DNA of 64,000 nucleotides, from contig SWBL01000104.1 of NCBI GenBank assembly GCA_024195585.1, forward strand, positions 1-64,000, given 5' to 3'. Positions 34,080 through 46,930 of this stretch are shown here, piece after piece. A model generated the notes under the pieces. The model saw only the letters and a program-made list of their open reading frames with translations. It was not told where the DNA came from and made no database searches. Position 1 is the first letter of the stretch, and every line of letters starts with the position of its first letter. A program made the position numbers and the translations under genes. The stretch comes from Aureobasidium sp. EXF-3400 (Eukaryota; Ascomycota; Dothideomycetes; Dothideales; Saccotheciaceae).

Positions 34080-35086
34080 CTACTTCTTGCGGCCAAAGAC
34101 TCCGCGTTTTGATTCCTTCTCAGAGACCCCAGGTGTCTCTGTTTGCCAGGCCTTCTTGCTTCCAATCTTCTTGCCTCTCTTAACGTCTCTTCTGCTAGCA
34201 CAGCAGCAGCAAAGACTGGTCTGGATCAACCAGGCAAGAATCGAGAATGCTGATGCAATCCACATGAATGCAAACATCTTGGCACCTAGTTGTGCACCAA
34301 TGTTGAGCTCCGTAACCGAGGTAAATGCGTTTTGCATAATGATGAACATGACAGTTGCGATGACGGAGGCGACGGTGATGAGGAGGGCGGCCAAGAAGGT
34401 GAAGATACCGGTGAACATGGTGAGCCAGCGAGAGAAGACGGCGAGAGGGTTCAGGAAAATCATGACAAAGGACAAGCAGGCACCTGCGAGGAAAAGGCCA
34501 AACATCCAGTGAGAAACGGTTTTGATCAGACCGAGAATATCGGTAAGGTCGGTAGGTAGTGCGACTAGAGAACGTGTTAGCCCGCCCTGAACAGCAACTG
34601 TTAAGCAAGCGAAGACATACGGGTTGCACCAGCGAGCAGCTGGTTAAGGATGATTTGCACAGGGTTGAACCAATACAGAGTCTGGGGCGAGGAACAGTCG
34701 GTAATGCCTTGGCCATTGTAGCCTTCACAGAAGCCCCAAAGACCGACATGATAGAAATCGTGCAGACCGATAGTCTGAGCAATAGAGTTGATGATAGCAG
34801 AGTCAGGAACAGACTGCGGAAAGACGTTGGTGAGGTTGATGTTGATGAAGTAGATACTGGATTTGACGCTTCCAGTGCCAGTGCAGCCAACCTCGACGAG
34901 AATCATGAAGATGACTGTCAGGAGGAGGAAGAAAGACGAGATCAAAGCCCAAACCATACGAGTACGGGTTGCTCTCTTGAGTTGTTCTTTGGTAGGGCCA
35001 TCGATGCCAGGAGTCAAGGTACGATCCGTTTCCTCTGACGGGACCCTGTCCTCAGGAGAAACGTCGCGCTTCTTGCGACCGAACAT
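34080..35086 (-). CDS. SUR7/PalI family four-TM protein
   Basis: Minus-strand exons 34621-35086 and 34080-34564 give 316 residues. TM1 (MVWALISSFFLLLTVIFMILVEVG) is followed by an extracellular loop with the claudin-like GLWGFCEGYNGQGITDC pair of cysteines, then three clustered helices ending in CCCCASRRDVKRGKK. These are marks of the SUR7/PalI family, which contains eisosome (MCC domain) organisers and the ambient-pH sensor Rim9/PalI. The length and short tail suit an eisosome Sur7-type rather than the long-tailed PalI. The start is placed at MFGRKKRD; nine further codons are open upstream. Confidence 0.87.
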
Positions 35087-36056
35087 GGTGGAGAGCGATG
35101 TGTGGGGAGGCAAGAAATGTGTGAGCGAACGGGAGTCGACAGCGGCCTAATATGAAGATAGAGAATGGAAAAATTCTGGACGATGGGATAGAAAGACCGA
35201 GAGGAAAACAACGTCTCAAAGCACAGCAGCAGGCGTACGATGACGGAAGGGCTGAAAAACGGCCCAGGTTTCGTTGATGTGCTTGGAGAAGAGATGACCG
35301 CGTCGTCTTGCTTGGATCTGGGCCACCAAGCAAGATATTAGCGCGAGTCCAAGCTTACGATATTGCAAATGGCTGCATCAGCGTCTCTTGTCTCCCTGCT
35401 CCCACGCGTGGCCGTACGGTTGTGTTTGCGTAAGGTTAGGTGAATGCACGGGCAAACCCTTGAAATTACATCATGCTCGAGGTCGGATCCTTGCGGCAAT
35501 CCAGCTAGCGCAGGCCGCGGACAGCCACATCTTGTCCTGGGTCGAGTCAAAATTAACGTCGCTTGGGTTGAGCAGCAAAAGTGTGCTGGTCGGGGTGGTC
35601 GCAAGCTTGAAAAGTGATGATGCAAGCCTTGGAATTGATTGTGAAGATCGCTTGATATCTGCATGGTTTGCACGGGGCAGTTGGAGAGATCTCCAGGGTG
35701 ATCTGTTGATGTTTTTCTCCTTTTCTTCTTCGCACGGCCTGGCGCCAGTTACTCCGGATCAAACTGCGGCCCAACAGCCAGTAAACTTACGCGGCACTCC
35801 CGGATAGCCTCATTAACATTATTTATCATATTGTACCAGGTACACAGCCCATTTTTTCTCCCCCTCTCCGACCGCTGCTCTCCACAGACGTCACTCAGCT
35901 ATTCGAGCACACGCCATCGTCAACCGTCCTTTTTTTCATCTTGCAGGAGTAGCCGCAGTTGATTTGTTGTGCTTCATCTTCTCTGTCTTCGCCCTTGACA
36001 TTCGCTGTCGCCTGGCAGCATCCCATCTTTATTGTTATCGACTCACCAACGTCAAC
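35087..36056. other. Divergent intergenic region, SUR7/PLC-like
   Basis: These 970 bp hold both promoters. A pyrimidine-rich stretch at 35840-35945 precedes the PLC-like gene. No gene is seen. Confidence 0.5.
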
Positions 36057-37586
36057 ATGTTGTCTCGCAGTCTCTGGGTCGCCGCCCTACTGGCCTTGGG
36101 CACCCACGCACAATCTTCCTCTGAAAGCACTGCCGCAACCTCGGACGCGTCTTCAGCCTCGACATCTGCCACTCAAACCGGCAGTGGCTCCAGCAGCCCT
36201 GCCGTTGTCACATTGACTGGCAGCGAGACTTCGTCCGCAGTCTTCACTGGAGGCAAATTCTCGTATGCCTCCATTGGTTCCCAGCAGATTACAGCATCAA
36301 CACTGTACACCGACAAGTCCTCCTCCACATCATCTACCTCAAGAACTGGGTCATCGACCGGCACCAACACCGCCACAACCACTTCGGCCTCCAAAGGCTC
36401 GACAAGTATTGCAACTCTGCTGGTTGGTGGAGGAGGCATTGTCACTCAAAGCATCATCAACGGAACTGTCACTCTGAGCTCGCACCTGAATTCGACTAGC
36501 ACTTCATCTGCCGCCGGTGCTGGTACTGGTACTAGCAGCAGTGCTAAGCCCACGAACACCACACCCTGCAACAACTATCCTGAGTTCTGCGACCGCAAGT
36601 ATGGCAACATTACCGAGGTTTGTGCCCACAACTCCGCTTTCGACAAACCGGGCAACCTCGCGTCCAACCAAGACCGCACCATTACCGTCCAGCTCAACGA
36701 CGGTATCCGCATGATTCAAGGCGAGACGCACTACGTCAATGGCTCCATCTACAGTTGCCACACGTCTTGCGACCTATTGAACGCTGGACCTTACCTCAAC
36801 GAGCTCAACACAGTTGGCGACTGGGTCCGTGATCACCCATATGATGTCGTGACCATCCTCATTGTCAACAGCGATTTCATTGAGCCCGGAAACTACAGTG
36901 AGGTTCTTCAGCAGTCCAATCTGGCTGATTACCTCTACGAGCCACCATATATCCCCATGCGTCTCGACCAGTGGCCAACTCTGTCCGAATTGATTCTGTC
37001 TCAGAAGCGTGTCATTGTCTTCATGGACTACAACGCTGACCAGACCAAATATCCCTACATTCTTGACGAGTTTACTCACATGTGGGAAACTCCTTTCTCA
37101 CCTACTGATCGTGCCTTCCCTTGCGACACTCAGCGCCCTCCCAACCTCAACCAAGAAACCGCCAGAAACCAGTTGATGTACCTTGCCAACCACAACCTCA
37201 ACACAGACGTTTCTCTCTTCGGCCAAAACATTTTGATTCCTAACTCTGCAGAGTTGAACGTCACCAACGCAGCTACCATTGAATACGGCTCTCTTGGACT
37301 TGCTAACCAAAACTGTACTGGTAAGTGTTGCTAATCTATCTATATTTTGTGTCGTACATCCGCTAACTTAATTCTAGCTATGTGGAACCGTCCTCCTACT
37401 TGGTTGTTGGTCGACTATTACGATGTCGGAAAAGGCTCTGTTTTCGAGGTTGCCGCCACAGCTAATGGTGTCACCTACGACAGACCCTGCTGTGGTGCTA
37501 CTTCCACCTCGGCAGCTGCCAATGTCAAGGGATCTGCTGTGGCATTGCTTGTCGCTCTTGCTGCAGCACTTGTCATGAGCATGTAA
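36057..37586 (+). CDS. Secreted GPI-anchored PLC-like phosphodiesterase
   Basis: Exons 36057-37320 and 37378-37586 encode 490 residues. Residues 1-18 are a signal peptide (ALLALGTHA). A Ser/Thr-rich stalk of about 160 residues leads to a PLC-like TIM-barrel domain: EVCAHNSAFD carries the first catalytic His region, and LNDGIRMIQGETHYV the second; then GDWVRDHPYDVVTILIVNSD and KRVIVFMDYNAD. The C-terminus ends in a Ser/Ala-rich hydrophobic tail, typical of GPI attachment. Members of this fungal branch resemble PI-PLC X domains but their substrate is unproven. The intron (gtaagt...ttctag) joins NCTA to MWNRPP. Confidence 0.85.
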
Positions 37587-38160
37587 AGTTGTTAATTAAT
37601 GAGCTTTGTTTTGTGCATAGTAGATGGTGTTGTAAGGGATCAAAAAACGGCGTTTGGCATTGTCGGTGATACAGGGTTAGATATGAGCGATGAGTATTAA
37701 TGAAACCAATACCAACCTATTACAGCACGACTGTCATGAGCCATTCTGAGTGCATTGCACTGCTTGATGCGTACCAGGCATATGCAGGGACACGCGGCAT
37801 TCGTATGCAGGCCTATAAATAGGACACATCCATTGCCAGGGAGATGACACTGATTTGCAGCACGGCATACATAGCGATCAAGAACTCGCAAGAACCGAGT
37901 TGAAATAAGATCATGATACAGTAGTGTCGAAGGCTGAATATGACAGCGGGCAGAGCATAACTGAGTCTCAAAAAGTGAATAGTCGGATAGTACTCCGTAT
38001 ACCTCTGACATCACTGTCCTCTCGGTTAAAGTTACGCATCAAGAGTGCCACCTTCTGAGTCACGTGAGCGTATAGCTTACCATGCTGAGCTCGCCACCCT
38101 GGTCACCAAAACCACCTCTTCTTCACTCCATGTAGGTTGTCACATTGGTATAACATCAGC
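37587..38160. other. Intergenic
   Basis: These 574 bp between two plus-strand genes contain the 3' flank of the PLC-like gene and the upstream region of the SWIM-RING gene. No gene is seen. Confidence 0.5.
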
Positions 38161-39597
38161 ATGGAAGAATCGACATCGTACATTCCCGTGACTTCAGCAT
38201 CTTCCACGGGCGAAAATGCTGTTGTCGAACCAAGACGCAGTGGTCGCGAGAGAAATCTAACACGACGCTTCGGAGCCACAGCACCACCTAAGAGCTTCAT
38301 GAAGAGAAAAAGAGCAAGCGTCGTCGACAACGACGACAACGAGAAATCACAGTATGCATCGAAGAAACGTCTGCAAGCCACAGCTACGACGAGCAACTCC
38401 AAAGCATCAAGCAAAAGTGTGGCAACCAACAACACCACTCAGCCTGCCGATGCAAGCGCCAAGCCAACGACCAAATCGCGTCTCGATTCCTCATCCAAAC
38501 ACGCAGGAGATGTCGTCGATCTCACTGGTGACGATCATGATGCTGCGACCTCGTCAAAGAAGCAAAAGAAACGCAAAGCTGGTAAAGGCGAGGAAAAACG
38601 CCTCAAGCGGTAAGTGCGATTCACATAGACTATGTCCAGACAGCTCATGCTCCATAGAGAGCGTACGCACGCGCCACAGAAGTACACAACTGTCGCCTAT
38701 CGCGCTACAACTCAACGTATGGTAGTGATTGATCGGAGACGTCTAGACAACGATGATTGCCCACATCAAACCCCACATTGTCCTATGGAAGAGATCGATC
38801 TCGCCGGCAGCACGGGCAACATCTACACAGTCAAGATAACACATGTGCCTGAGTGCACCTGTCCAGACTTCCGCGTAAACAACAACCCGCAGTGCAAACA
38901 CATCCTCTACGTCTTGTTGAAGGTTCTGAAAGTTTCAGAGCCATTAAACTATCAAGCAGCATTCTTAACTTCGGAGCTGCAAGAAATCTTTGATCACGCC
39001 GGACCTCTGCCTGTGGAGACAGTACACACCGAAGACAAGGATGGGAAGCGTAAACCCATTGAAGGAGACTGTCCAATCTGTTGCGAGGAGCTCTCTCAGG
39101 AGAAAGAAGCAATTGTATGGTGCCAAGCGGCCTGTGGCAACAACCTCCACAAAACTTGCTTCGATCAATGGGCTGCAACAAAAGGCCACGGCCAAGTGAC
39201 CTGTCCTTACTGCCGTACCCAGTGGCAGACCGAAATCGACGGCGGTGCTCTGAAGAGTTTGGCCAAGACTGGACCTAAGAATCGAGACGGATATGTCAAT
39301 GTGGCGGACCAAGTCGGCATGTCTAGCAGACGAGACTACTCCACCTATCATGTGAGTGATATCGATATATCCTTGTGTGCTGAAGGTTGTCACAATCTTG
39401 TGAGCGACTATGTGCCTCAATACAGAAGATGTTGTGCATTTCGATAGCCGCAACCTGACAGTCTTCAACCTGAGGAAGAAAAGCTGTGGATGCAGATGCT
39501 AACTTGTATATAGGACTACTGGGTCCGTGCGCAGCGACGAAACGGACTACTTGACGATGACGATTATGATTATGACTACGAAGACGAACATTACTGA
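38161..39597 (+). CDS. SWIM and RING zinc-finger protein, probable E3 ligase
   Basis: Exons 38161-38609, 38658-39351 and 39514-39597 encode 408 residues. The N-terminal 150 residues are basic and Ser/Thr-rich with nuclear-localisation-like clusters (KKQKKRK) and a SUMO-interaction-like DVVDLTGDD at about residue 120. A SWIM finger follows (CTCPDF...CKHILYVLL), then a RING (CPIC...CQAACGNNLHKTCFDQWA...CPYC). This SWIM-plus-RING order matches ZSWIM2/MEX-like ubiquitin ligases. The acidic C-terminus, rich in Asp and Tyr, comes from exon 3 after a 162-nt intron. A nuclear ligase acting on sumoylated targets is inference from the SIM-like motif. Confidence 0.85.
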
Positions 39598-40927
39598 AAA
39601 CGAGAGAGGATTGGCAGGCCACAATTCTTCTGGGAATGGGGTGTAACTTGAAGTTACAGGCGCTCGTTGTGGGTGTTGTCCCCTTCCCTTGCTAGCTGCG
39701 AAACTCGCAGCAGGGCCGTTTTGCTTCAGGCTCTGGATGCAATGACTATTAGCAACAGCACTCACACTCGCTGTTATGTAGCTCTGAACTTCTATTCATC
39801 CAATTGGCTTCTAGCTTTTGACAGAAAATGAACAATTTCGACACCTCATCCAGGCTCATCCTTTCAGTCCGTATACAACTTCATCTACAAGAATGTAACA
39901 TCGATGTCTCAAGACCACCACGCATGGCCATGCACGACCTACCATTCTTTGTTTCAACATATCTACGACAATTGGCGTGGTCTCAAGACCACATTGCCAA
40001 AGCACTCGTGGCCCACTAACGCCTACCTAGCTTTAAAGCCCCGCTTGTTTGTAACACCAACCACTCTACACATTTTTCTTGAGAATTTCTTCAACTCGTA
40101 CCTTCAGTTTTGGGATGAGAATTGCTGTCGCAGTGCTTCTTGGAACCAATGGTTTGGAGAAGATCGGAAAACGCGAACCTACAATCCTATGCCCTAGAAA
40201 ACCGTACCGAGGCTCGCTTGAGAACTCCTGGCAGCGGGGTTAATATTGCGGGGTTGGTATACCAACTGTCAGTCTCTTTTGGAAGATCTACAGAGGGGTA
40301 GCGTGGTTTGACTTTGGTGTCCCCGCCTTATAAACCGTTCCTCATCGGTTGCCTTGGCATAAGACACATCTCCATCACACGGCAATATATCAGGATGGAG
40401 GCTGTTTGAATGCAGAGTTGAATCTTGACTGGCAGTGTATGCAGAGGGAGACGGCGAGATGCGATCTTATGACGAGAGCTGCTCTATTACTCGAAACCAC
40501 TGGGCCATTCTACAAGAACACCCAGTCGTGAACGTTCATACACGAGGAGACCTAACGCATATCGATCCAGCTTCGGCTTAGGGCACTGGATAAGGTTAAC
40601 CATATACCATCACGACGTTGACAGAACGAATCGCAGCCTATCGTATGTCGATTGACTGCTCGCGTCCACCCGTCTGCCGTTTTATATGAGCTTGTCCGCG
40701 TGATGCTCTTGCTTACTTCCACCTCGGCATGGAGGGCAACATCGTGGAGGATATACCGTTTTTACGGCCGTTCAAATGTTTAAGATTCGCTGGATCGATT
40801 TGCAATGCGATTGCAGATCGACGACGGGGACTCATGGTTCCAGTATAAGTCACCCTTGTGCTGCACTCTTCGAGTTCAGGTGTAGATTCTTAGCCTGCCC
40901 TTTCGTTTCGCCGTACTATCTGCCCAT
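39598..40927. other. Intergenic, no gene seen (1.3 kb)
   Basis: Only short open frames are present. The final part is the upstream region of the secreted carboxylesterase, with a TATAAG at about 40847-40852. Confidence 0.5.
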
Positions 40928-42719
40928 ATGCGGTCCCTTCTTGTTGCCGTTACGGCACTCACCACTGTCCTTGCAGCTCCCGTGGAGGAGAAGCGTGCAA
41001 TTAGTCCCTCTGCAGTTGTCAAGAACGGAACCATCATCGGAAGCTCTACTGGCATTGTAGAATCTTTCAAGGGCATTCCCTTTGCCCTCCCTCCTACTGG
41101 TAGTCTACGACTGAAGCCTCCCCAATCGATCACAGCATCGTATCCTTCAGGAACATTTGCAGCCACTGGCGTCCCCAAAGCATGTCCTCAATTCTTTAGC
41201 CAAGTGGACACCACCAACCTACCATCCGATGTTGTCGGAGAACTTCTCATTTCACCTCTAGTACAGGAGGTCACGGATACTGGTGAGGACTGTTTGACTC
41301 TGAATGTCCAACGTCCGGCTGGCACTACGTCGTCTTCGAAACTGCCTGTCGTGTTCTGGATCTATGGAGGCGGTAAGTACTAGATTCGTACACAATTTAC
41401 GCCAGAGCTGATGGGACTCAGGCTTTGAGTTTGGATCCACGCAACAATATGATGGCACTCCTCTGGTAACAGAGTCTGCTACCCTGGGTCACGGCGTTAT
41501 CTTTGTGGCAGTCAACTACCGCCTTTCAGGGTTCGGCTGGCTGGCTGGAAAAGAGCTACAAGCAGAAGGATCCACCAACCTTGGACTCAAAGATCAAAGA
41601 AAGGGCCTCGAGTGGGTTGCTGAGAACATTGCAGCCTTCGGTGGTGATCCTTCCAAGGTCACTATCTGGGGTGAGTCAGCAGGCGCAATCTCGGTTTTCG
41701 ACCACATGATCATAAACAGCGGCGACAACACGTACAATGGGAAGCCCTTGTTCAGAGGTGCAATCAGCGATTCTGGCTCCATTGTACCTGCTGTGGACGT
41801 CGATCACCCCAAAGCACAGGCAGTCTACGATACTGTGGTCAACGCAGCTGGTTGTTCTAGCAGCAGTGATACGCTTGCGTGCTTGAGAAGCCTAGACTAC
41901 GAAACCTTTGAGACAGCCGTCAATGTGAGTAAGAACGTTCTTCTGCTTTGACACGAGCTGACGCCTCCTAAGTCTTTACCTGGTATTTTCAGCTATTCTT
42001 CAGTCAACTTAGCATATCTGCCTCGACCTGATCCATCAGATGGTTTCTTCCCCGTTAGCCCCGAGGTCGCAGTTGCAAATGGCAACTACGCAAAGGTGCC
42101 ACTGATCTCCGGAGATCAAGAAGACGAAGGCACGCTGTTCAGTTTAGTGCAGAACAACATCACAACTGATGCACAACTCCTCAACTATGTTGCCACCGCT
42201 TACCCAGATACTCCTAAGTCTGTGATGGCTACCTTGGTCGCAACATATCCTGATGATCCTTCCGCTGGATCGCCGTATAGGACGGGCCTACTCAACAACA
42301 TCTACCCACAGTATAAGCGTCTGGCCGCCATTCTTGGTGATCTCGTATTCAACCTGCGTCGTCGACAACTTTTGTACGCCGTATCTTCTACAGTCCCTTC
42401 GTGGAGCTACCTCGACAGCCATCTCTACGGCACAGCAGTGTTAGGAACATTCCACGCTAGCGATGTACTGAGCAGTTTCGACAGCGTTGGAGGTGTCACG
42501 ACTCAGAAGACATACCTTGACTACTACACCTCGTTCATCAACTTTCTCGATCCTAATGCCCTGGGGTCTGCGGCTCCGCTCATCGAATGGCCTCAGTATA
42601 ACACTACGACGCCTACACTGCTGAATCTCCAAGCGGTGGGTAACACTTTGCTTCCTGATACATACCGCAGTGAAAGTTTCAATGCTCTGCAAGCGGACTA
42701 TGGATACCTCCGTACCTAA
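40928..42719 (+). CDS. Secreted type-B carboxylesterase/lipase
   Basis: Exons 40928-41372, 41422-41924 and 41973-42719 encode 564 residues. A signal peptide ends at VLAAP, followed by a dibasic EKR that could be a Kex2 site. Domain marks: [11 protein letters not shown], the disulfide-linked [11 protein letters not shown], the oxyanion YGGGF, the nucleophile GESAG near residue 233, an acidic [11 protein letters not shown] and the late GTFHASDVL histidine. Length and motifs fit the Candida rugosa lipase/cholinesterase superfamily. It probably hydrolyses extracellular lipid or aryl esters. The first splice restores YGGGFEFGS, the second restores [11 protein letters not shown]; both are supported by the family. 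Confidence 0.9.
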
Positions 42720-42958
42720 GGTGGTGGTTCAGTGTACATATGTAGAGTCTACTATATATGAAGATGTATAAACGCAATCTCATGAGTGATGAAGCCCTAA
42801 TCCCCTCAGTTAGTCTAAGACCAGTTCTGCTCTACACACTCCGTCATCTAGCTGATTCATTAACAAAAAGACCAATGTGCCCATCTCGACTCGTAGTGGC
42901 ATCCAGATCTCTGCCATTAATATGCACCATGAAAGCAAAAGACTAGGTACAAAATGAT
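42720..42958. other. Intergenic
   Basis: Short AT-rich 3' flank between the carboxylesterase and the tRNA gene. Confidence 0.4.
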
Positions 42959-43029
42959 TGTCGCAGCCGTGAATCGAACACGGGGCTCGTGCATGGCAAG
43001 CACGAATTTTACCACTAAACCACTGCGAC
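42959..43029 (-). tRNA. tRNA-Gly (anticodon GCC)
   Basis: On the minus strand a 71-nt cloverleaf folds without an intron. The acceptor stem pairs GTCGCAG with CTGCGAC and leaves an A discriminator. The anticodon stem pairs CGTGC with GCACG around a TTGCCAT loop, giving GCC. The T arm carries GTTCGATTC. The D arm has GGTTTAGTGGTA, containing the internal A box. No other tRNA is seen in the window. Confidence 0.95.
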
Positions 43030-44073
43030 TATTGATGAAGCAGATCTTGTCAAGCTAGTACATATCAACGAAATTTGAACAGGTGAGTTGTTCTCGGTCA
43101 TCTTCCACCCCATGCTTCCTGAGATATGTCCTGCTCTTCAACCCGAGCTCTCTTCGTCTTCCGCGTAACAGTCTGCTAGCCACCATGCTGAACGAAAGTG
43201 GCCACGACGCGTTGTGTTGCCGTTTATAGAAACATTTCGTCTGGCCAAACTTTCTGATAGATAAGTGCACGGACTGCGGGCAGCACGTTGCTCAGGCCAC
43301 GGGGCCGGCCAGGCGATCACAATTGGAAAGATAGGTAGATGGTCGACCAATCTGCCAGATTGTACCGCCTACGGGAAGAGGCAGGCTGTTGGTCTTGCAA
43401 TCGAAGTCGTTGGTGTAGAAGGCTTCGGTGTCGTTTGTAAAAGAGACACTCCACAATGAGGTCGTAACAGCTTTCCACAGTCTCGTGCAATCGGTAGATA
43501 AGCGGAGTCGGAAAGTGCCACTACCCAAAGCGGTCGCCCGTAGATTTGCTCTAGCCTTTAGAAGTATCTAGCTGCTGTGTTCTTTCGCAACAAGAGGGGT
43601 CATGCCACCTCGTGCTCTCTAGAATAGGATGGTATGGCCCCAGAGCCGCAAGCCAAGCTCGGTCTCTGGGCAACGGTATCTGGAAGAGATGCCGGTGCGA
43701 CCAATCAGACGTTGTGAGATGGTAGATGGCGTAGATCTGGCTACTATACCGGCCCCCCAAATTCAGGATAGCTTCATGTTACACGCACCTCCCCGCCGCC
43801 AGTGGCCACGGGTTAGTAGAGATGGCCGGGGGCTCAAGCAGGTTTGCGCGCGGAGTGAGCATGATTGCGGCACCAAAGGTAGGTAGGTCGCACTTGTATA
43901 TGAAGGACCCCGCCGTCGACGAGGCATTTTATTGTTTCCTCGATTCATCTCTGAACTTCTCTCGTTCACTTGCTCAATTGTGTTTGTCCTCTTCACTTGC
44001 TTTATCAAGATACTTATCCTCTCAGCGATTCTCGAAAACGCAGGACACCTAACCACAAACCACAACATCAACC
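43030..44073. other. Intergenic (1.0 kb)
   Basis: No gene is supported. The last 150 bp are a pyrimidine-rich leader of the GPI-protein gene. Confidence 0.5.
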
Positions 44074-44787
44074 ATGCAGTTCAGTTCTCTCGCAATTCTG
44101 GCCGCCGCCTTTGGCATCGCTGCTGCCCAGAGCAGCACTACTGCTGCAACCACTACCTCTTCGTGCGCTGCTCAGACGTAAGACTCAACCTTCTCCAACG
44201 GCTCTCTTCTGAGAAACAAATGCTGACTTTGCAATCTACAGCGTCCTTGACCTCTGCGTCTCGCAGCAGTCGGCACGCAACTCTCAATGCGCTGCCACTG
44301 ACTACGACTGTCTCTGCACCGGCTACTCGAACCTCGTTGTGTGCTACAACCAATGCCCTAACGACCCCAACGCATTCTCCGCTTCTCAGTACAAAGTGCA
44401 ATACTGCCAGGCTGCTTCCCAGTAAGTCAAATCCACCGGCTCTTGAGCCACGAATGGAGGAACTGTTTCACTGACCACTGTCCTAGATACGGATCATCTG
44501 CCATGGCCGCAAAGACCCAATCGGCCACCGCTTCGGTTTCGGGCTCGCTCTCATCAGCCCTCTCGAGCGCATCTTCGTCCGCTTCTGCTGCTTCCTCGTC
44601 GGCTGCTTCTGCTGCCTCGTCGGCATCTCGCAGCGCATCTTCTGTTGCTTCATCGGCCTCCCGTAGCGCATCTTCTGCTGCCTCTTCTGCCTCTGCTGCA
44701 GCCACTCACACTGGTGCCGCTGCCAACATGGGCGTACCTGCTGCCGGTGTCCTTGGTATGGTTCTTGGAGCTGCCGCTCTCCTGTGA
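44074..44787 (+). CDS. GPI-anchored Ser/Ala-rich cell-wall protein with eight cysteines
   Basis: Exons 44074-44177, 44242-44421 and 44487-44787 encode 194 residues. A signal peptide (residues 1-18, ending AAA) precedes a compact domain with eight cysteines, including DYDCLC and NQCPND, then a Ser/Ala repeat region built from SASS/ASRSA units, and a hydrophobic GPI signal (GVPAAGVLGMVLGAAALL). The eight-cysteine count and DxxCLC recall CFEM proteins, but spacing is not clearly CFEM, so I do not assign it. It is probably a covalently linked wall protein. The repeat tract is nearly all TCN/GCN codons and could vary in length between strains. Confidence 0.82.
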
Positions 44788-46930
44788 GAGCTGGGAAAGA
44801 TGACTTTGATTTTCGATGCTTCTGTTTGATGGGTTATGGGCTTAATGTTTCGTGCTTTCTTTGCTTGCTTTGCTTCTCCCTGATGGCGATGCTTTCTTAC
44901 AGTTCTGTAGCGCGGAGTAATGCGTTCGGCTTCTTTTCTCTTTTTTTGCCTACATCTCTTTGCACCTTCGCCACGTGAGACTGTGCATAAGACTGCATCA
45001 AACCAGCTTGCTGCCGAGTTTAGACAGTCTAAACAGCCCGAGGAATCCCAAAGAGACATGAATACCGTAGACGTTCTCTCGAGCACAACCTCAAGATGTT
45101 GAGAAGACTTCAAGCAAGCAGTGACGTTGACTCGTGAATGCCTGTCAGCTTTATCCCCGTACAGCTCTGATCATTGGTCGCATGCTCTTGGCCGCCTTGC
45201 AATTACAAGGAGGGTTCTTCTTTGAAACGCTTCCTTCATGCATTTAAGTTTTTGCCAGGCGGATCGGCTCCTTTGGCTTTGCCCCAACCTGTTGCCAAAT
45301 CCCAGCGCCACGTGCCGTGGCATGACAGATGTACTTGTAAAGAAGTGCACAGAACACTTTTCGCGAACAAAGGGCAGACAGGGGTTGAAAGCAATCGTCG
45401 GACTCTGTTTGTTGTACCATGTACGCGAGCCACGCAATGAAACGAAGAGTACAATTGTGATGAGCCATCACAGTACACACCAATGACTGGAAAAGGACAT
45501 CATGTTGTCTGGAGAATGATCTCTGGACCAAAGGATATCTTGTCGCGTCACAAGACGTCTGTCCGACTAAGGGATTCAGGAAGGAATGTGCGCCGTATTT
45601 GCCGACCCTTGACAAAATCCTTCGTCCTGATCAGCCTTCAAGTCGCGTTCAGCGCGGAGCTGAAAAAGTCAATCAGGTCATATCGATACCGAAAACGTGA
45701 GGGGTAGGCGAGATCAGAATCAGAGCCGCACTCATAAGTGCAACACGAACGGTATATTCGGGAATGTCAAGAACTCAACTACCTCGCCGAGCAATTGAAA
45801 GGTACAGCGAGCAACTGCGCTGCTGTATTATCACAACATTGCTACTGCCTTTGGATGGCCGTGACTCGTAAACAGAGAAGACGCGTGATCAGCCACACTG
45901 ACAGGCAGATGGCCAGGAACACGAGAGTTGACGGCCGTTATTGTCCCCAAGGCGGGCACAGCCGCACCTTTTGTCTTGAACACCACGTTGTGCCGTTACC
46001 GCCATGAAGCGGCGTCCATCAAGCAGTATAAGTGAGCAGATCACTGCTGCGAAGAGCCTTTTGTCTCGGCAGAAAATTGCAAGATGTTGACCTATGTCGG
46101 ATGCCTGAAGACTGAAGACCGAAGTAACCAGACTCAGGGCGCGGGGCTGGGTCAAAGCTCGCTTAGGGCACCGTGTCATTGGGCGAGGATCATCACAAAA
46201 GAGCGATCAAGACGTCAACGGCGGAGGCGGACATAGTCGGCCTGGCGAAAGCGCGATGCGGTCAAGACTCGGAAGGAGCTCCTCGGACACAGTATTAGGG
46301 AAATGAGCGGCGTGATGTGTCCAGAGACAGCGTCTGATGTTAAAGCATCAATGGCGCGTATTAGGCATGACAGTGGACGTGATGTTCACCGCAAATTCGA
46401 CATGATGCGGCAATAGAGTAGGTACGTGTGTGTGGCTGCAGTCATGCACGTCAAAAGTCTCGAGAGTGAGCTAACAAGCCGGTGGGCGCTCGCCGGCCCA
46501 AGTCTCCACATCTCAAAATCTAATCATCTGGGGAAAAGTGGCAGCGCTGGGTTCGGAAAGGGCGGGTGACGAGGAGAAGGAGAGTCAGAGGCCTCGATCT
46601 TGATCTTGATCTCGTCGTCTTTTCCCTAGACGACTAAACCCTTCGACCTCGATCAAATACACGTGTCGCCCCGCTCTTGCGCCTGCACTCGAGCCCTCCC
46701 CAAATCTCAAGCCTCATCTGGACTACTGGACTCGGCCACTGCTTACCGCATCGACGACTCGTGGGGGAAGGAAAGCGTCGCTGCAAGAGGAGGCTCTGTC
46801 ATAGACATATACACACACCTACTAGACCGGTATCACGGACTCGACAGTTATCGCAAGCCTGGTCCGCCGCTCTGGAGAATGGGTTGATCTATCAGGCTAC
46901 CGCTCGCTTCACGCAGATTCGTCTTTCAAC
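44788..46930. other. Intergenic, no gene seen (2.1 kb)
   Basis: One of the longest gene-free stretches. Overlapping open frames on both strands near 45171-45440 lack motifs. A short GATCTT tandem lies near 46595-46613 in the leader of the next gene. Confidence 0.5.

Noticed and set aside
45171..45440. Overlapping open frames on both strands in the 44.8-46.9 kb gap
   Set aside because: Both strands are equally open, neither has a recognisable motif, and no splice-linked continuation exists.
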